NCBI RefSeq assembly: GCF_014640255.1
Contig: NZ_BMGP01000008.1
Span: forward strand, 1-64,000
Origin: Subtercola lobariae
GTDB lineage: Bacteria > Actinomycetota > Actinomycetes > Actinomycetales > Microbacteriaceae
Length of the DNA: 64,000 nucleotides
Direction of reading: 5' to 3'
Under the pieces are notes generated by a model, which saw only the letters and a list, made by a program, of their open reading frames with translations, had not been told where the DNA came from and did no database searches. The translations under genes and the position numbers were made by a program. Positions within the stretch are counted from its first letter, which is position 1; every line of letters starts with the position of its first letter. Positions 15,833 through 25,216 of this stretch are shown here, one piece after another.

Positions 15833-17248
15833 GTGTCACGCCGACTGATCAGCTCGAACCTCGGCTGCTGGGTCGACCCGGCGGTGGCGTTTGAGGCGCT
15901 CTACGCTGGCGCGCAGACGGCGTTCTGGCTCGATTCGGGGCCAGATGCGGTCGTCGGAATGAGTTATATCGGGGCTGCGGCGAGCTCGGCGGCTGGCCGC
16001 CTTGGGGCCAGTGCGGTTGATCACGCGGGGGCGGCGGTGCTCGACGACATCGAGAAGTCGCTTGCGGTGGAGCGGGGCGGTGCCCCTGGTTTCGGATTTG
16101 GCGGGTTCGCTGCCGCTGCCGCTGCCGATGCTGCTGCTGCTGCCGCTGCCGGACTGCCCGCGTTTCAACTCGGCTGGGTCGGCTGGCTTGCCTATGACGT
16201 CGAAGACTCGCGCTTCATGTTCGTCGATCGGGCGATCGCCTTCGACCATGCCGCCCGCACTGTGACGCTGCTCGCGCTGGCGGAGGATGACGAGGCGCCC
16301 GAGCCCTGGCTCGAAGCGACTGCCGAGCAGCTGCGCGTGGCCGGCAATCGGGGTGTAGATCACAGTGGCCGATTCGCCGATTCCGTGGCATCTGCATCGA
16401 CCCTGGCGGCACCGGCCGCCCGCTGGCGCCACAGCCCGCCCGAGTACCTGCGGCTCGTTCGTGAATGCCAGCGGCTCATCGGCGAGGGTGATGCGTACCA
16501 GTTGTGCCTCACCAACGAGGTGACGGTGGCAGTGCATCCCGAGCCCCTCGCCACCTACCGAGCGCTCAGAGCCGCGAACCCCACCCACCACGGCGGGTTC
16601 ATGCGGTTCGGTGAGATGTCGCTGCTCAGCTCGTCGCCCGAGCAGTTTCTCGAAGTGACGGCCGGCGGCGCTATCACCACCAAGCCCATCAAGGGCACCC
16701 GCCCGCGCGGCAGCACGCCCGAATCAGACGCAGCGCTGCGCGACGAATTGCGCGAGAACGTCAAAGAGCGCGCCGAGAACGTGATGATCGTCGACCTCAT
16801 GCGCAACGATCTGGGCAGAGTCGCGCAGACGGGCACCGTGCGCGTGACCGCGCTGTTCGAGGTCGAATCGTTCAGCACCGTGCACCAACTCGTCAGCACT
16901 GTCACGGCTCAGCTCGCCGACGGGTTGACGGGGGTGGATGCGGTTCGGGCGAGTTTTCCGGCTGGTTCGATGACCGGCGCCCCGAAGATCAGCGCGATGC
17001 AGATACTGAACCGGCTCGAACGGGGTCGGCGCGGTATTTACGCGGGGGCGTTCGGTTACTTCGGGCTCGACGGCCGGGTCGACCTCGCCATGAGCATCCG
17101 GAGCATCGTGCTCAGCCCGACGGGAGCCTCGATCGGCACGGGAGGCGGAATCACGGCTCTCTCGGTGCCCGAAGACGAGCTCGCCGAGATCGAGGTGAAA
17201 GCTGCGCCCCTGCTGGCTGTGCTGGGCGTCGTGGATGCTCGGGGCTGA
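15833..17248 (+). CDS. pabB: Aminodeoxychorismate synthase component I
   Basis: The 471-residue chorismate-binding enzyme converts chorismate and ammonia to 4-amino-4-deoxychorismate. It has GDAYQLCLTNEVTV, KPIKGTRPRG, ENVMIVDLMRNDLGRV and GSMTGAPKISAMQIL. The PIKGT motif, rather than PIAGT, marks PabB: its Lys is the nucleophile in the PabB subgroup, while TrpE has Ala. The start is the GTG at 15833, in frame and preceded by a -10 box; the longer open frame upstream is antisense to pabC. An alanine tract (about residues 88-110) interrupts the N-terminal domain. No glutaminase (pabA) is in the window. Confidence 0.88.
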   Translation: MSRRLISSNLGCWVDPAVAFEALYAGAQTAFWLDSGPDAVVGMSYIGAAASSAAGRLGASAVDHAGAAVLDDIEKSLAVERGGAPGFGFGGFAAAAAADAAAAAAAGLPAFQLGWVGWLAYDVEDSRFMFVDRAIAFDHAARTVTLLALAEDDEAPEPWLEATAEQLRVAGNRGVDHSGRFADSVASASTLAAPAARWRHSPPEYLRLVRECQRLIGEGDAYQLCLTNEVTVAVHPEPLATYRALRAANPTHHGGFMRFGEMSLLSSSPEQFLEVTAGGAITTKPIKGTRPRGSTPESDAALRDELRENVKERAENVMIVDLMRNDLGRVAQTGTVRVTALFEVESFSTVHQLVSTVTAQLADGLTGVDAVRASFPAGSMTGAPKISAMQILNRLERGRRGIYAGAFGYFGLDGRVDLAMSIRSIVLSPTGASIGTGGGITALSVPEDELAEIEVKAAPLLAVLGVVDARG

Positions 17249-17423
17249 TGCCTCCGCGACGCAGGCGTTCTGGCTCAGCTGACTCCGCACGGCTGTCTGC
17301 TGTGGGCGTATTCGAGGCTGACGCGCAGCGGAGCATCGTTTAGTACTCTTGACTGTTGGAGTTGTGCGGGGCTCGCTGTCTGCCCGAACGCGCGCGGCTT
17401 CTTCCCGACGAATTGAGACTTAC

Positions 17424-20060
17424 GTGACTATCGAACACGATAACGCCGTGCGCGGCGCCGAGGCCGGCGAAGGCCGTACCGCCGGCGAAGGCCGCACCCC
17501 CGCAGACGAGGCCGCCGACCCGAACCGGTACGACTTCGATCGCCTGCAGAAGAAGTGGCTGCCGCGCTGGGATGAGCTCGAGCCCTACCGCACCGACCTC
17601 GACGGCGACAAACGCCCCCGCAAATACGTGCTCGACATGTTTCCGTACCCCTCAGGCGACCTGCACATGGGTCACGCCGAGGCGTACGCGCTCGGCGACG
17701 TCATCTCGCGCTACTGGCGTCACCAGGGCTTCAACGTGCTGCACCCCATCGGCTGGGATTCGTTCGGGCTGCCCGCAGAGAACGCCGCCATCAAGCGCCA
17801 GATCGACCCGCGCGAGTGGACGTACGCGAACATCGACCAGCAGAAGGCGAGCTTCAGGCGCTACGCCGGCTCGTTCGACTGGTCACGCGAGCTGCACACC
17901 TCTGACCCCGAGTATTACAAATGGAACCAGTGGCTCTTTCTGAAGCTCTACGAAAAGGGCCTCGCCTACCGTAAATCGAGCTGGGTGAACTGGGATCCGG
18001 TAGACCAGACCGTTCTCGCGAACGAGCAGGTGCTGCCTGACGGCACCTCCGAGCGTTCGGGCGCCATCGTGGTGAAGAAGAAACTCACCCAGTGGTACTT
18101 CAAGATCACCGACTATGCCGACCGGTTGCTCGACGACCTCAAGCAGCTCGAGGGCACCTGGCCGGCCAAGGTCATCGCCATGCAGCGCAACTGGATCGGC
18201 CGTTCCATCGGCGCCGATGTCGACTTCGCCATCGAGGGCCGAACCGAGCCGGTGACCGTGTTCACGACCCGGCCCGACACCCTCTACGGCGCCACGTTCA
18301 TGGTCATCGCGCCCGAATCTGAGCTGGCGGCAGAGCTCATCGCCGACCCGTCGGTCTCTACCGAGGCGCGCACGCGCTTCACCGAGTACCTCACGGAGGT
18401 GCAGAAGAGCACCGAACTCGAGCGGCAGTCGACCGACCGCCCGAAGACCGGCGTCTTCATGGAGCGTTACGCCGTCAACCCGCTGAGCGGCGAGCGGCTG
18501 CCCATCTGGGCGGCCGACTACGTGCTGGCCGACTACGGCACCGGCGCGGTCATGGCGGTGCCCGCGCACGACCAACGCGACCTCGACTTCGCTCGTGCCT
18601 TCAACCTGCCTGTGCGCGTTGTGCTCGACACGAATCAGCCGGTCACGGGCGCTATTCCGGTCTTTCCCGACGGCGAGATTCCGGATGATCTGCCCCCACT
18701 CGACCCGTTCAGCACCGGTAAGGCGCTGACCGGCGACGGTCGCCTCATCAATTCGGGAGCCCTCGACGGCCTCTCGAAGGGCAAGGCCATCACGAAGGTC
18801 ATCGAGCTGCTTTCGGCCGCAGGAACCGGTCGTGCCGCGAAGAACTACCGCCTGCGGGATTGGCTGATCTCACGCCAGCGGTATTGGGGTACGCCGATTC
18901 CGATCATCCACGGGGCAGATGGCGCCGAGCTTCCGGTGCCCGAGGATCAGCTGCCGGTACTTCTGCCGCCGACCGAGGGCCTGAATCTGCAGCCGAAGGG
19001 CACGTCACCGCTGGGTGCCGCCGCCGATTGGGTGAACGTGCCCGACCCGCGCGACGGCTCGCCTGCACTGCGCGACGCCGACACGATGGACACCTTCGTC
19101 GATAGCTCGTGGTACTTCTTGCGCTTCTTGTCACCCACCGACGAGACGAAGGCGTTCGACCCGCGCGAGGTCGACAAGTGGGCGCCCGTCGATCAGTACG
19201 TCGGCGGCGTGACACACGCCATCTTGCACCTGTTGTACGCCCGATTCATCACGAAGGTGCTGTTCGACCTCGGTTATGTCTCGTTCACCGAGCCGTTCAG
19301 CGCGCTGCTCAACCAGGGCATGGTGCTGATGGACGGCTCGGCCATGTCGAAGTCGAAGGGCAACCTGGTTCGGCTCAGCGACCAGCTCGACGAGCACGGT
19401 GTCGACGCCATTCGTCTGACCATGGCGTTCGCCGGCCCGCCCGAAGACGACATCGACTGGGCCGACGTGTCGCCGGCCGCCTCGGCGAAGTTCTTGGCTC
19501 GCGCTTGGCGGCTCGCGGGTGACGTGACCACCGCTCCAGAGGTCAATTGGCGCGCCGGTGACATCGCGCTGCGCCGCGTGACGCACCGGTTCTTGGCTGA
19601 AGCGCCGGGCCTGGTCGAAGCGTTCAAGTTCAACGTGGTCGTCGCTCGCATTATGGAGCTCGTCAATGCGGCCCGCAAGGCGATCGACAGCGGCCCTGGC
19701 GGCGGTGACCCTGCCGTGCGCGAGGCCGTTGAGACCATCGCTCTGGGGCTGTCGTTGTTCGCGCCATACACCGCAGAAGACATGTGGGAGCGCTTGGGGT
19801 ACCCGGCATCCATCTCGGCGTACAACTGGCGCGGGGCCGACCCCGCTCTGCTCACCGAAGAGTCGGTGACGGCCGTGGTGCAGGTCGACGGCAAGGTGCG
19901 CGACCGCCTCGAGGTCTCGCCCAAGATCTCGTCGACCGACCTCGAGGCGCTCGCGCGCTCGTCGGCTGCTGTTGCGCGCTTCCTCGGCGATCGCGAAATC
20001 GTGAACGTCATCGTGCGCGCGCCTAAAATCGTCAACATCGCCACAAGGCCGGCCTCCTAG
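17424..20060 (+). CDS. leuS: Leucine--tRNA ligase
   Basis: The 878-residue class Ia synthetase charges tRNA-Leu. It has the HIGH-type motif HMGH at residues 81-84 in [17 protein letters not shown], the CP1 editing domain (about 240-440, with [13 protein letters not shown]), and the KMSKS-type loop AMSKSKGN at about residue 640. The GTG at 17424 is preferred over an upstream in-frame start because family homology begins soon after. The N-terminus carries a duplicated GEGRT motif (residues 15-24) from a 15-bp direct repeat. The 175-bp gap before it shows no T-box-like signature. Confidence 0.95.
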   Translation: MTIEHDNAVRGAEAGEGRTAGEGRTPADEAADPNRYDFDRLQKKWLPRWDELEPYRTDLDGDKRPRKYVLDMFPYPSGDLHMGHAEAYALGDVISRYWRHQGFNVLHPIGWDSFGLPAENAAIKRQIDPREWTYANIDQQKASFRRYAGSFDWSRELHTSDPEYYKWNQWLFLKLYEKGLAYRKSSWVNWDPVDQTVLANEQVLPDGTSERSGAIVVKKKLTQWYFKITDYADRLLDDLKQLEGTWPAKVIAMQRNWIGRSIGADVDFAIEGRTEPVTVFTTRPDTLYGATFMVIAPESELAAELIADPSVSTEARTRFTEYLTEVQKSTELERQSTDRPKTGVFMERYAVNPLSGERLPIWAADYVLADYGTGAVMAVPAHDQRDLDFARAFNLPVRVVLDTNQPVTGAIPVFPDGEIPDDLPPLDPFSTGKALTGDGRLINSGALDGLSKGKAITKVIELLSAAGTGRAAKNYRLRDWLISRQRYWGTPIPIIHGADGAELPVPEDQLPVLLPPTEGLNLQPKGTSPLGAAADWVNVPDPRDGSPALRDADTMDTFVDSSWYFLRFLSPTDETKAFDPREVDKWAPVDQYVGGVTHAILHLLYARFITKVLFDLGYVSFTEPFSALLNQGMVLMDGSAMSKSKGNLVRLSDQLDEHGVDAIRLTMAFAGPPEDDIDWADVSPAASAKFLARAWRLAGDVTTAPEVNWRAGDIALRRVTHRFLAEAPGLVEAFKFNVVVARIMELVNAARKAIDSGPGGGDPAVREAVETIALGLSLFAPYTAEDMWERLGYPASISAYNWRGADPALLTEESVTAVVQVDGKVRDRLEVSPKISSTDLEALARSSAAVARFLGDREIVNVIVRAPKIVNIATRPAS

Positions 20061-20111
20061 CAGTTCTCCACAGATCGGGGGCCGGGCGGATGCTCGGCCC
20101 TTCCTGTTTCG

Positions 20112-20117
20112 TACGGT
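20112..20117 (+). promoter_or_regulatory. -10 box TACGGT, leaderless comEA
   Basis: TACGGT ends 6 bases before the comEA ATG at 20124, so transcription would start at or next to the A of ATG. No ribosome-binding site is visible. Confidence 0.45.
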
Positions 20118-20123
20118 CGGGTC

Positions 20124-21083
20124 ATGGCATTTTTCCCTCGGCGCACTAGCGCTACACCTACTGCAATTCCGCTCGCCATGTCTGACGACGAACCGTCAGA
20201 CGCCGAAGCCGCCGCCGCCGACGATGGGGTTCCCGGCGGCGACGCTGCGCCGCAGCGGTCTCGGGTTCGTATCGGGGTTGGGGCGGCCGTCGTGCTTGTG
20301 CTCGTGGCGCTCGTGTGCGCGGTGGTCATTTCGTTGGTGACACCGCACGGGCGAACCGACACCATTGCGCTCGCCGCTGCGACGAGTGGGCGGGTAGCTT
20401 CTTCCGGAGGCGCTGCCGTGCCGGCGAGCGTGAGCGGCGCATCGAGCGAAGGTGGCCCTACCGGTACTTCGTCAACCACCGCTTCGCCTTCGCCGACCAG
20501 CGCGACTGACGGCGCGGGCACCAGACCAGGCGCGACAGCCGGAGCTGGGGCCACTACTGCGGGAGCTGCGCAAACGGGAGCGGCGATCATGGTTCACGTT
20601 CTGGGGTCAGTCGTTCGGCCTGGGCTCTATCAGCTGAAGGCGGGCGATCGAGTGTTCGACGCTGTGGCCGCGGCCGGCGGATTCAGCGCGAATGCCGATC
20701 AAGGGCAGCAGAATCTCGCGCGAGTGGTGAAAGACGGCGAACAGCTTGTGATACCCGAGACCGGTGTAGCGCCGCCTCTGGGGTCGGTTGCAGCGGCGGC
20801 CGGCGCAGGTGCTGCCGGGGCTGCTGGGGCGGGCGGGTCTGGCAGCCCAGGTGCGAGCAGCGGCTCGGGTGGCGCGAGTTCGGCTACGCCCGCGATCGTC
20901 AACATCAACACCGCTGACGAGACGACTCTCGAAACACTTCCGCATGTGGGCCCGCAAGTGGGTGCTCGCATCATCGCCTGGCGAACGGCCAACGGCCCTT
21001 TCACACAGGTCGAAGACCTGAAGAACGTCTCCGGAATCGGCGACAAGACCTTCGCCGAGCTCCAACCGCTCGTCACCGTCTGA
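20124..21083 (+). CDS. comEA: ComEA family DNA-binding competence protein
   Basis: The 319-residue protein has a cytosolic N-terminus, one membrane helix at about residues 51-73 (GAAVVLVLVALVCAVVIS), a long Ser/Thr/Ala/Gly-rich stalk, a SLBB domain (HVLGSVVRPGLYQLKAGDRV) near 155-210, a second Gly/Ala linker and C-terminal helix-hairpin-helix motifs (VNINTADETTLETLPHVGPQ, then NVSGIGDKTFAEL). It binds incoming DNA outside the membrane and hands it to ComEC, encoded 22 bp downstream. Whether this organism is naturally competent is not shown here. Confidence 0.9.
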   Translation: MAFFPRRTSATPTAIPLAMSDDEPSDAEAAAADDGVPGGDAAPQRSRVRIGVGAAVVLVLVALVCAVVISLVTPHGRTDTIALAAATSGRVASSGGAAVPASVSGASSEGGPTGTSSTTASPSPTSATDGAGTRPGATAGAGATTAGAAQTGAAIMVHVLGSVVRPGLYQLKAGDRVFDAVAAAGGFSANADQGQQNLARVVKDGEQLVIPETGVAPPLGSVAAAAGAGAAGAAGAGGSGSPGASSGSGGASSATPAIVNINTADETTLETLPHVGPQVGARIIAWRTANGPFTQVEDLKNVSGIGDKTFAELQPLVTV

Positions 21084-21105
21084 CCCGCAGACCGAGGCTC
21101 CCGCG

Positions 21106-23589
21106 ATGATCTCCGATCTCCGCCTCGTCGCACCGGCAGCCGCGTGCTGGCTCGCCGCTGCGATTCTGGTGGGCTTCTCACCCGACGTGGTTGGCAACTG
21201 GGCACTTCCTCTCGGCGCGAGCGCGTTTCTTGGCGCGCTCATCGTGCCAGCAGCAAGCACACTGGTGGCTCACCACAAGAAACGCATCAGACCTGGCCGC
21301 TTTCGATCTTTGGCAGTCGGCGTCACCACTCTCACCTTGGCCAGTATCGGCGTGCTGTGCATCTCCATTGCGACACAGTTGCCGGTGCGCAGCCCTGACA
21401 ATGTCGCCGCCCTCGACGGGCACAGTGTCACGCTGATCGTCACCGTGGGCTCAACGTCCGTCGAGTCTGACGCAGAAGGCTTTTCGGGCCCCGAGTCGTC
21501 GATACGTTTCTCTGCCACGGCGACTCGGGTCGATGCGGGTGGGCACGAGAGCGAGCTGCGGATGCCCGTACTCGTGTTTCTGCGAACGAGCGACGACACG
21601 AGCATCCACCCCGACCTCGGCAGTCAGCTTCGGCTGACCGGCACACTCAAGGCGACTGACCCCGGCGAAAGCGTGGTGTACCTGGTTTTCGCCGAGGGCT
21701 GGCCCGAAACCGTGACGGTAGCGCCCGCGTACCTCGCCTGGGCGAATCAGCTGCGTTCGCAATTTCGAAACAGTGTCGGCGGCCTTTCGGGCGATGGTGC
21801 ACAGCTGGTTCCGGGTCTTGCCATCGGCGATGTGAGCCTGGTGAGCGAAGAACTCAACTCGAGCATGATCACGAGCGGACTGAGTCACCTCACCGCAGTG
21901 TCGGGAGCGAACTGCGCCGTCGTCGTGGCCGCCATCATGCTGCTCGGGGGAGCCATCGGTCTGTCGAAACGATGGCGCATTGTGCTGTCGCTCGTGGTCA
22001 TGGCGGGTTTCGTGGTGCTCGTCACGCCGTCGTCGAGCGTGGTGCGGGCCGCGGTCATGGCCACCATCGTGCTGATCACCCTCGCCTCAGGTCGATCGCC
22101 TCGCGGGCTGCCTGCGCTCTCGCTCGCGTCGATCGTCATGCTCGTCGCCGACCCGTGGCTGGCTCGAAACTATGGGCTGGCGCTCTCCGTGCTCGCCACG
22201 GGCGGCTTGCTGCTGCTCACGAGGCCGTTGCAGCAGTTGCTCTGCCGCTGGCTTCCGGCGGGGCTTTCGCTTGTCATCGCCGTGCCGCTCGCCGCGCAAC
22301 TCGCGTGTCAGCCCGTTCTGGTGCTGCTCTCGCCCAGTATTTCGCTCTACAGCGTGCCGGCCAACCTCCTGGCTGAGCCGGCCGCACCTGTCGCAACCGT
22401 CGTCGGGCTGATCTCGTGTGTGGTCGGGGCCGTCGTTCCCGGTGTTGCGCCCGTCGGAGCCTGGCTGACATGGGTTCCGGCCTCGTGGATCGCCGGCGTA
22501 TCCACGTTCTTCGCCCAGGCGCCCGGGTCGAGCATCCCGTGGCCGGGTGGTGCCCTCGGCGTTGCGCTGGTCGTGGTCTTGACCGCAGCAGCCTTCGTGG
22601 CAATCTTCGCGCGAGAGTCTGCGGCGGCCCGCGCTCGCCGGATCAGGCGCCACACTTCGCACCCGCGCACGCGGCTTGCGCGTCGCGGCCGCCTTGCGCC
22701 AGTCACGCTGCTGCGCATCGGGTCGGCCGCCGTCGTGGTTCTGACGGTCACGATCTACGCGGGTGCCGGCATCGGCGGGGCGCTGGGCGGTGGCACCGGG
22801 GGTGGTCTAGCCGGCAGCAGCTGGCCCGCTGGATGGCACATCGCGGCCTGCGACATCGGGCAGGGCGACGCAGTCGTGGTGCGTGACCCCGATACCGGCC
22901 ACATCGCCCTCATCGACGTCGGCCCCGACCCGGCACTGCTCACCGTGTGCCTTCATCGGCTCAGCATCACGACCATCGACCTGCTCGTTCTGACCCACTA
23001 CGACCTCGACCACGTGGGAGGCCTCAGTGCGGTGCTCGGCCATGTGGTGACCGCGATGCTCGGCCCACCCGAAGATGGGCACGATGCTGCCATGGCCGAT
23101 TCGCTGACGAAGGGCGGTGCGGATGTTCGGCACCCCACCCGCGGAGACACCGGCGTTCTGGGTGACCTGAGTTACAGCATCCTCTGGCCAGAACAAGGCA
23201 CTACGCTTCGCGGAAACGACGCCTGCGTGACCGTTCAGTTCACGGGCGCGATCAGGTCGTTGTTTCTCGGCGACTTGGGCGAAGACTCGCAGCGCCTGGT
23301 GATGGCCGCCAACACGCTATCGCACGAAGACGTGGTGAAGGTCGCGCATCACGGTAGCGCCGATCAGAGCGAAGACTTCTATCAGGCGATCTCTGCCACG
23401 GTCGGGCTCATCTCGGTGGGCATGAACAACCGGTACGGGCATCCCACCGACCGACTGCTCGGAATACTCGCCAGGGCACAGACCATCGCCTACCGAACCG
23501 ACCTGTTGGGAATGATTGTGCTCACCCCGACCGCGGCCGGGCTTTCGGTGTGGTCAGACGGTGCGGCTAGGGTTGAAAAGAAGAAATGA
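21106..23589 (+). CDS. comEC: ComEC/Rec2 family DNA-uptake channel protein
   Basis: The 827-residue polytopic protein has the N-terminal membrane and OB-like region, a competence domain with GLAIGDVSLVSEEL and ITSGLSHLTAVSGANCAVV, many helices, and a C-terminal metallo-beta-lactamase domain with LTHYDLDHVGG (about residues 628-638), giving the HxxxDH zinc site, then a VKVAHHGSADQSEDFY block. ComEC forms the channel for single-stranded DNA and may degrade the second strand. All three domains are present and undamaged. It is followed by holA after 7 bp. Confidence 0.92.
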   Translation: MISDLRLVAPAAACWLAAAILVGFSPDVVGNWALPLGASAFLGALIVPAASTLVAHHKKRIRPGRFRSLAVGVTTLTLASIGVLCISIATQLPVRSPDNVAALDGHSVTLIVTVGSTSVESDAEGFSGPESSIRFSATATRVDAGGHESELRMPVLVFLRTSDDTSIHPDLGSQLRLTGTLKATDPGESVVYLVFAEGWPETVTVAPAYLAWANQLRSQFRNSVGGLSGDGAQLVPGLAIGDVSLVSEELNSSMITSGLSHLTAVSGANCAVVVAAIMLLGGAIGLSKRWRIVLSLVVMAGFVVLVTPSSSVVRAAVMATIVLITLASGRSPRGLPALSLASIVMLVADPWLARNYGLALSVLATGGLLLLTRPLQQLLCRWLPAGLSLVIAVPLAAQLACQPVLVLLSPSISLYSVPANLLAEPAAPVATVVGLISCVVGAVVPGVAPVGAWLTWVPASWIAGVSTFFAQAPGSSIPWPGGALGVALVVVLTAAAFVAIFARESAAARARRIRRHTSHPRTRLARRGRLAPVTLLRIGSAAVVVLTVTIYAGAGIGGALGGGTGGGLAGSSWPAGWHIAACDIGQGDAVVVRDPDTGHIALIDVGPDPALLTVCLHRLSITTIDLLVLTHYDLDHVGGLSAVLGHVVTAMLGPPEDGHDAAMADSLTKGGADVRHPTRGDTGVLGDLSYSILWPEQGTTLRGNDACVTVQFTGAIRSLFLGDLGEDSQRLVMAANTLSHEDVVKVAHHGSADQSEDFYQAISATVGLISVGMNNRYGHPTDRLLGILARAQTIAYRTDLLGMIVLTPTAAGLSVWSDGAARVEKKK

Positions 23590-23596
23590 GGTGGTC

Positions 23597-24655
23597 ATGG
23601 CGGTAACGCGAGGCTCACGATCGGCGCCCGCGCGGGGCGCGGCGAAGGAGTCTGCCAAGTCACCGGCGCCGGTGATTCCGCAGCTCTCGTGGGAGCAGAT
23701 TCGGCCCGCGGCTGTCATTCTCGTGTCGGGCACCGAGTCGTTTCTGGCTGAGCGCTCGATTCGCCAGCTGCGCGACCTGTTGAAGGCCGAAGACCCGAGT
23801 CTCGAGATCAGCGACATCGACGCAGCGAGCTACGCGCCCGGTGAGTTGCTCACCATGGCGAGCCCTTCGCTGTTCGGTGAGCCCCGGCTCATCAGGGTCT
23901 CGTCGGTCGAGAAGAGCACTGACTCGTTCATTCTCGAAGCCATCGAGTATCTGTCGTACCCGGCTGATGACACCTACGTGGTGTTGCGCCACGGTGGGGG
24001 AGTGCGCGGCAAACGGCTGCTCGACGCGGTGCGCGCGAGCACGGGCGACGTGATCGAGATCGTCTGCGCGGAGTTGAAGAAAGACACCGAGCGGTACGAC
24101 TTCTCGGTCGCCGAGTTTCGGGCCGCGGGGCGCCGGGTCTCGCCGAGCGCCATACGCGCACTGGTCTCGGCGTTTGCGGATGATCTGGCTGAACTCTCGA
24201 GCGCCTGCGGGCAGCTCATCGCCGACACGAGCGACGAAATCACCGAAGCCACCGTTGCCCGCTACTACTCCGGGCGCGTCGAGACCAACGCCTTCGCCGT
24301 CGCAGACAGCGCCATCGCTGGTCGGTACGGTGAGTCGCTGGCACTGCTGAGGCACGCTCTCGCGACCGGCGCAGACCCTGTGCCGATGGTTGCCGCTTTC
24401 GCCATGAAGCTGCGCACCATGGCGAAAGTGCTCGGCACCCGGGGCGGCTCAGGGCAGCTCGCGGGTCAGCTGGGCCTTGCGCCCTGGCAGATCGACCGGG
24501 CGCGCCGTGACCTTCAAGGGTGGACGGGCGAGGGCCTCGGCCGCAGCATCCAGATGCTGGCGGAGACCGATGAGAACATCAAAGGCGGCGGGCGTGACCC
24601 GGTGTACTCCCTCGAGCGGATGATCGCGACAGTGTCAGCGCGCGGCGAGCGCTAA
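23597..24655 (+). CDS. holA: DNA polymerase III subunit delta
   Basis: The 352-residue clamp-loader subunit opens the beta clamp. It shows the family's VILVSGTESFLAERSIRQL block near residue 40 in place of a functional ATP site, FGEPRLIRVSSVEK, and the C-terminal DPVYSLERMI. ATG 23597 is chosen because the Ala/Lys-rich N-terminus and AAATGAGGTGG just upstream fit; a GTG two codons earlier is possible. The order comEA-comEC-holA-rpsT is common in actinobacteria. Confidence 0.9.
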   Translation: MAVTRGSRSAPARGAAKESAKSPAPVIPQLSWEQIRPAAVILVSGTESFLAERSIRQLRDLLKAEDPSLEISDIDAASYAPGELLTMASPSLFGEPRLIRVSSVEKSTDSFILEAIEYLSYPADDTYVVLRHGGGVRGKRLLDAVRASTGDVIEIVCAELKKDTERYDFSVAEFRAAGRRVSPSAIRALVSAFADDLAELSSACGQLIADTSDEITEATVARYYSGRVETNAFAVADSAIAGRYGESLALLRHALATGADPVPMVAAFAMKLRTMAKVLGTRGGSGQLAGQLGLAPWQIDRARRDLQGWTGEGLGRSIQMLAETDENIKGGGRDPVYSLERMIATVSARGER

Positions 24656-24702
24656 CACGCGGTGCCTCCGGCGCACAAACGGCCTGGCTGCTAGCGCACA
24701 AC

Positions 24703-24731
24703 AAAAAGCCCCGCCGGCCGACGGGGCTTTT
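24703..24731. terminator. Bidirectional intrinsic terminator between holA and rpsT
   Basis: GCCCCG (24708-24713) pairs with CGGGGC (24722-24727), flanked by AAAAA on the left and TTTT on the right, so it has a U-run for transcripts from either side. It lies between the convergent holA and rpsT genes. Confidence 0.9.
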
Positions 24732-24744
24732 CGAGAGGTTGTGG

Positions 24745-25005
24745 CTACAGCGCGGCGACGCTCTTCGCGATGGCCGACTTGCGGTTCGCGGCCTGGTTCT
24801 TGTGAATGACGCCCTTGCTGGCGGCCTTGTCGAGCTTCTTGCCGGCCAGCGCGAGAGCGGCAACAGCCTTGTCTTTGTCGGCTGCGGCGACGCTTGATTT
24901 GACGGCGCGAATGGCGGTCTTCAGCTCGCTCTTGACGGCCTTGTTGCGCTCTTGCGCCTTCTTGTTGGTGCCGTTGCGCTTGATCTGCGACTTGATGTTT
25001 GCCAC
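24745..25005 (-). CDS. rpsT: 30S ribosomal protein S20
   Basis: The 86-residue basic protein ([20 protein letters not shown], then [19 protein letters not shown]) is a 16S rRNA-binding small-subunit protein. The start is the GTG at 25003-25005, preceded by GAGGGTATTTCA; an in-frame ATG 18 codons upstream would add a non-homologous leader. It is transcribed alone and ends at the shared terminator. Confidence 0.96.
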   Translation of the reverse strand: MANIKSQIKRNGTNKKAQERNKAVKSELKTAIRAVKSSVAAADKDKAVAALALAGKKLDKAASKGVIHKNQAANRKSAIAKSVAAL

Positions 25006-25079
25006 TGAAATACCCTCTGTATCTGATCTGGTTGAAGTGTGTGATGTCGTGGTCTGCATTGCAAGAGCCGGAGCCCGCT

Positions 25080-25108
25080 AGACAAAGGTCATGAGAGACA
25101 AAGGTCAT
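25080..25108. repeat. Two spaced copies of AGACAAAGGTCAT upstream of rpsT
   Basis: AGACAAAGGTCAT occurs at 25080-25092 and 25096-25108 (16-bp period). The pair lies 75-103 bases upstream of the rpsT start, in the divergent promoter region with the aminotransferase gene. It could be a regulator site or slippage. Confidence 0.6.
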
Positions 25109-25203
25109 TAGCGTAGCGGCGTCAGGCAGTTGTGCAGAGCACGCAAGCCAACAACCAACATTACCAGGTGCGAGCCCGAACAACAATCTCGCGGCGCGTC
25201 AAC

Positions 25204-25209
25204 TAGCGT
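25204..25209 (+). promoter_or_regulatory. -10 box TAGCGT, leaderless aminotransferase gene
   Basis: TAGCGT ends 7 bases before the ATG at 25217. No ribosome-binding site precedes this ATG, which supports a leaderless transcript. Confidence 0.45.
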
Positions 25210-25216
25210 TTCGTAC

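Noticed and set aside
17249-17423. T-box or other tRNA-sensing leader before leuS
   Set aside because: No T-box core (TGGNACCGCG-type) or terminator/antiterminator pair is visible in the 175 bases.
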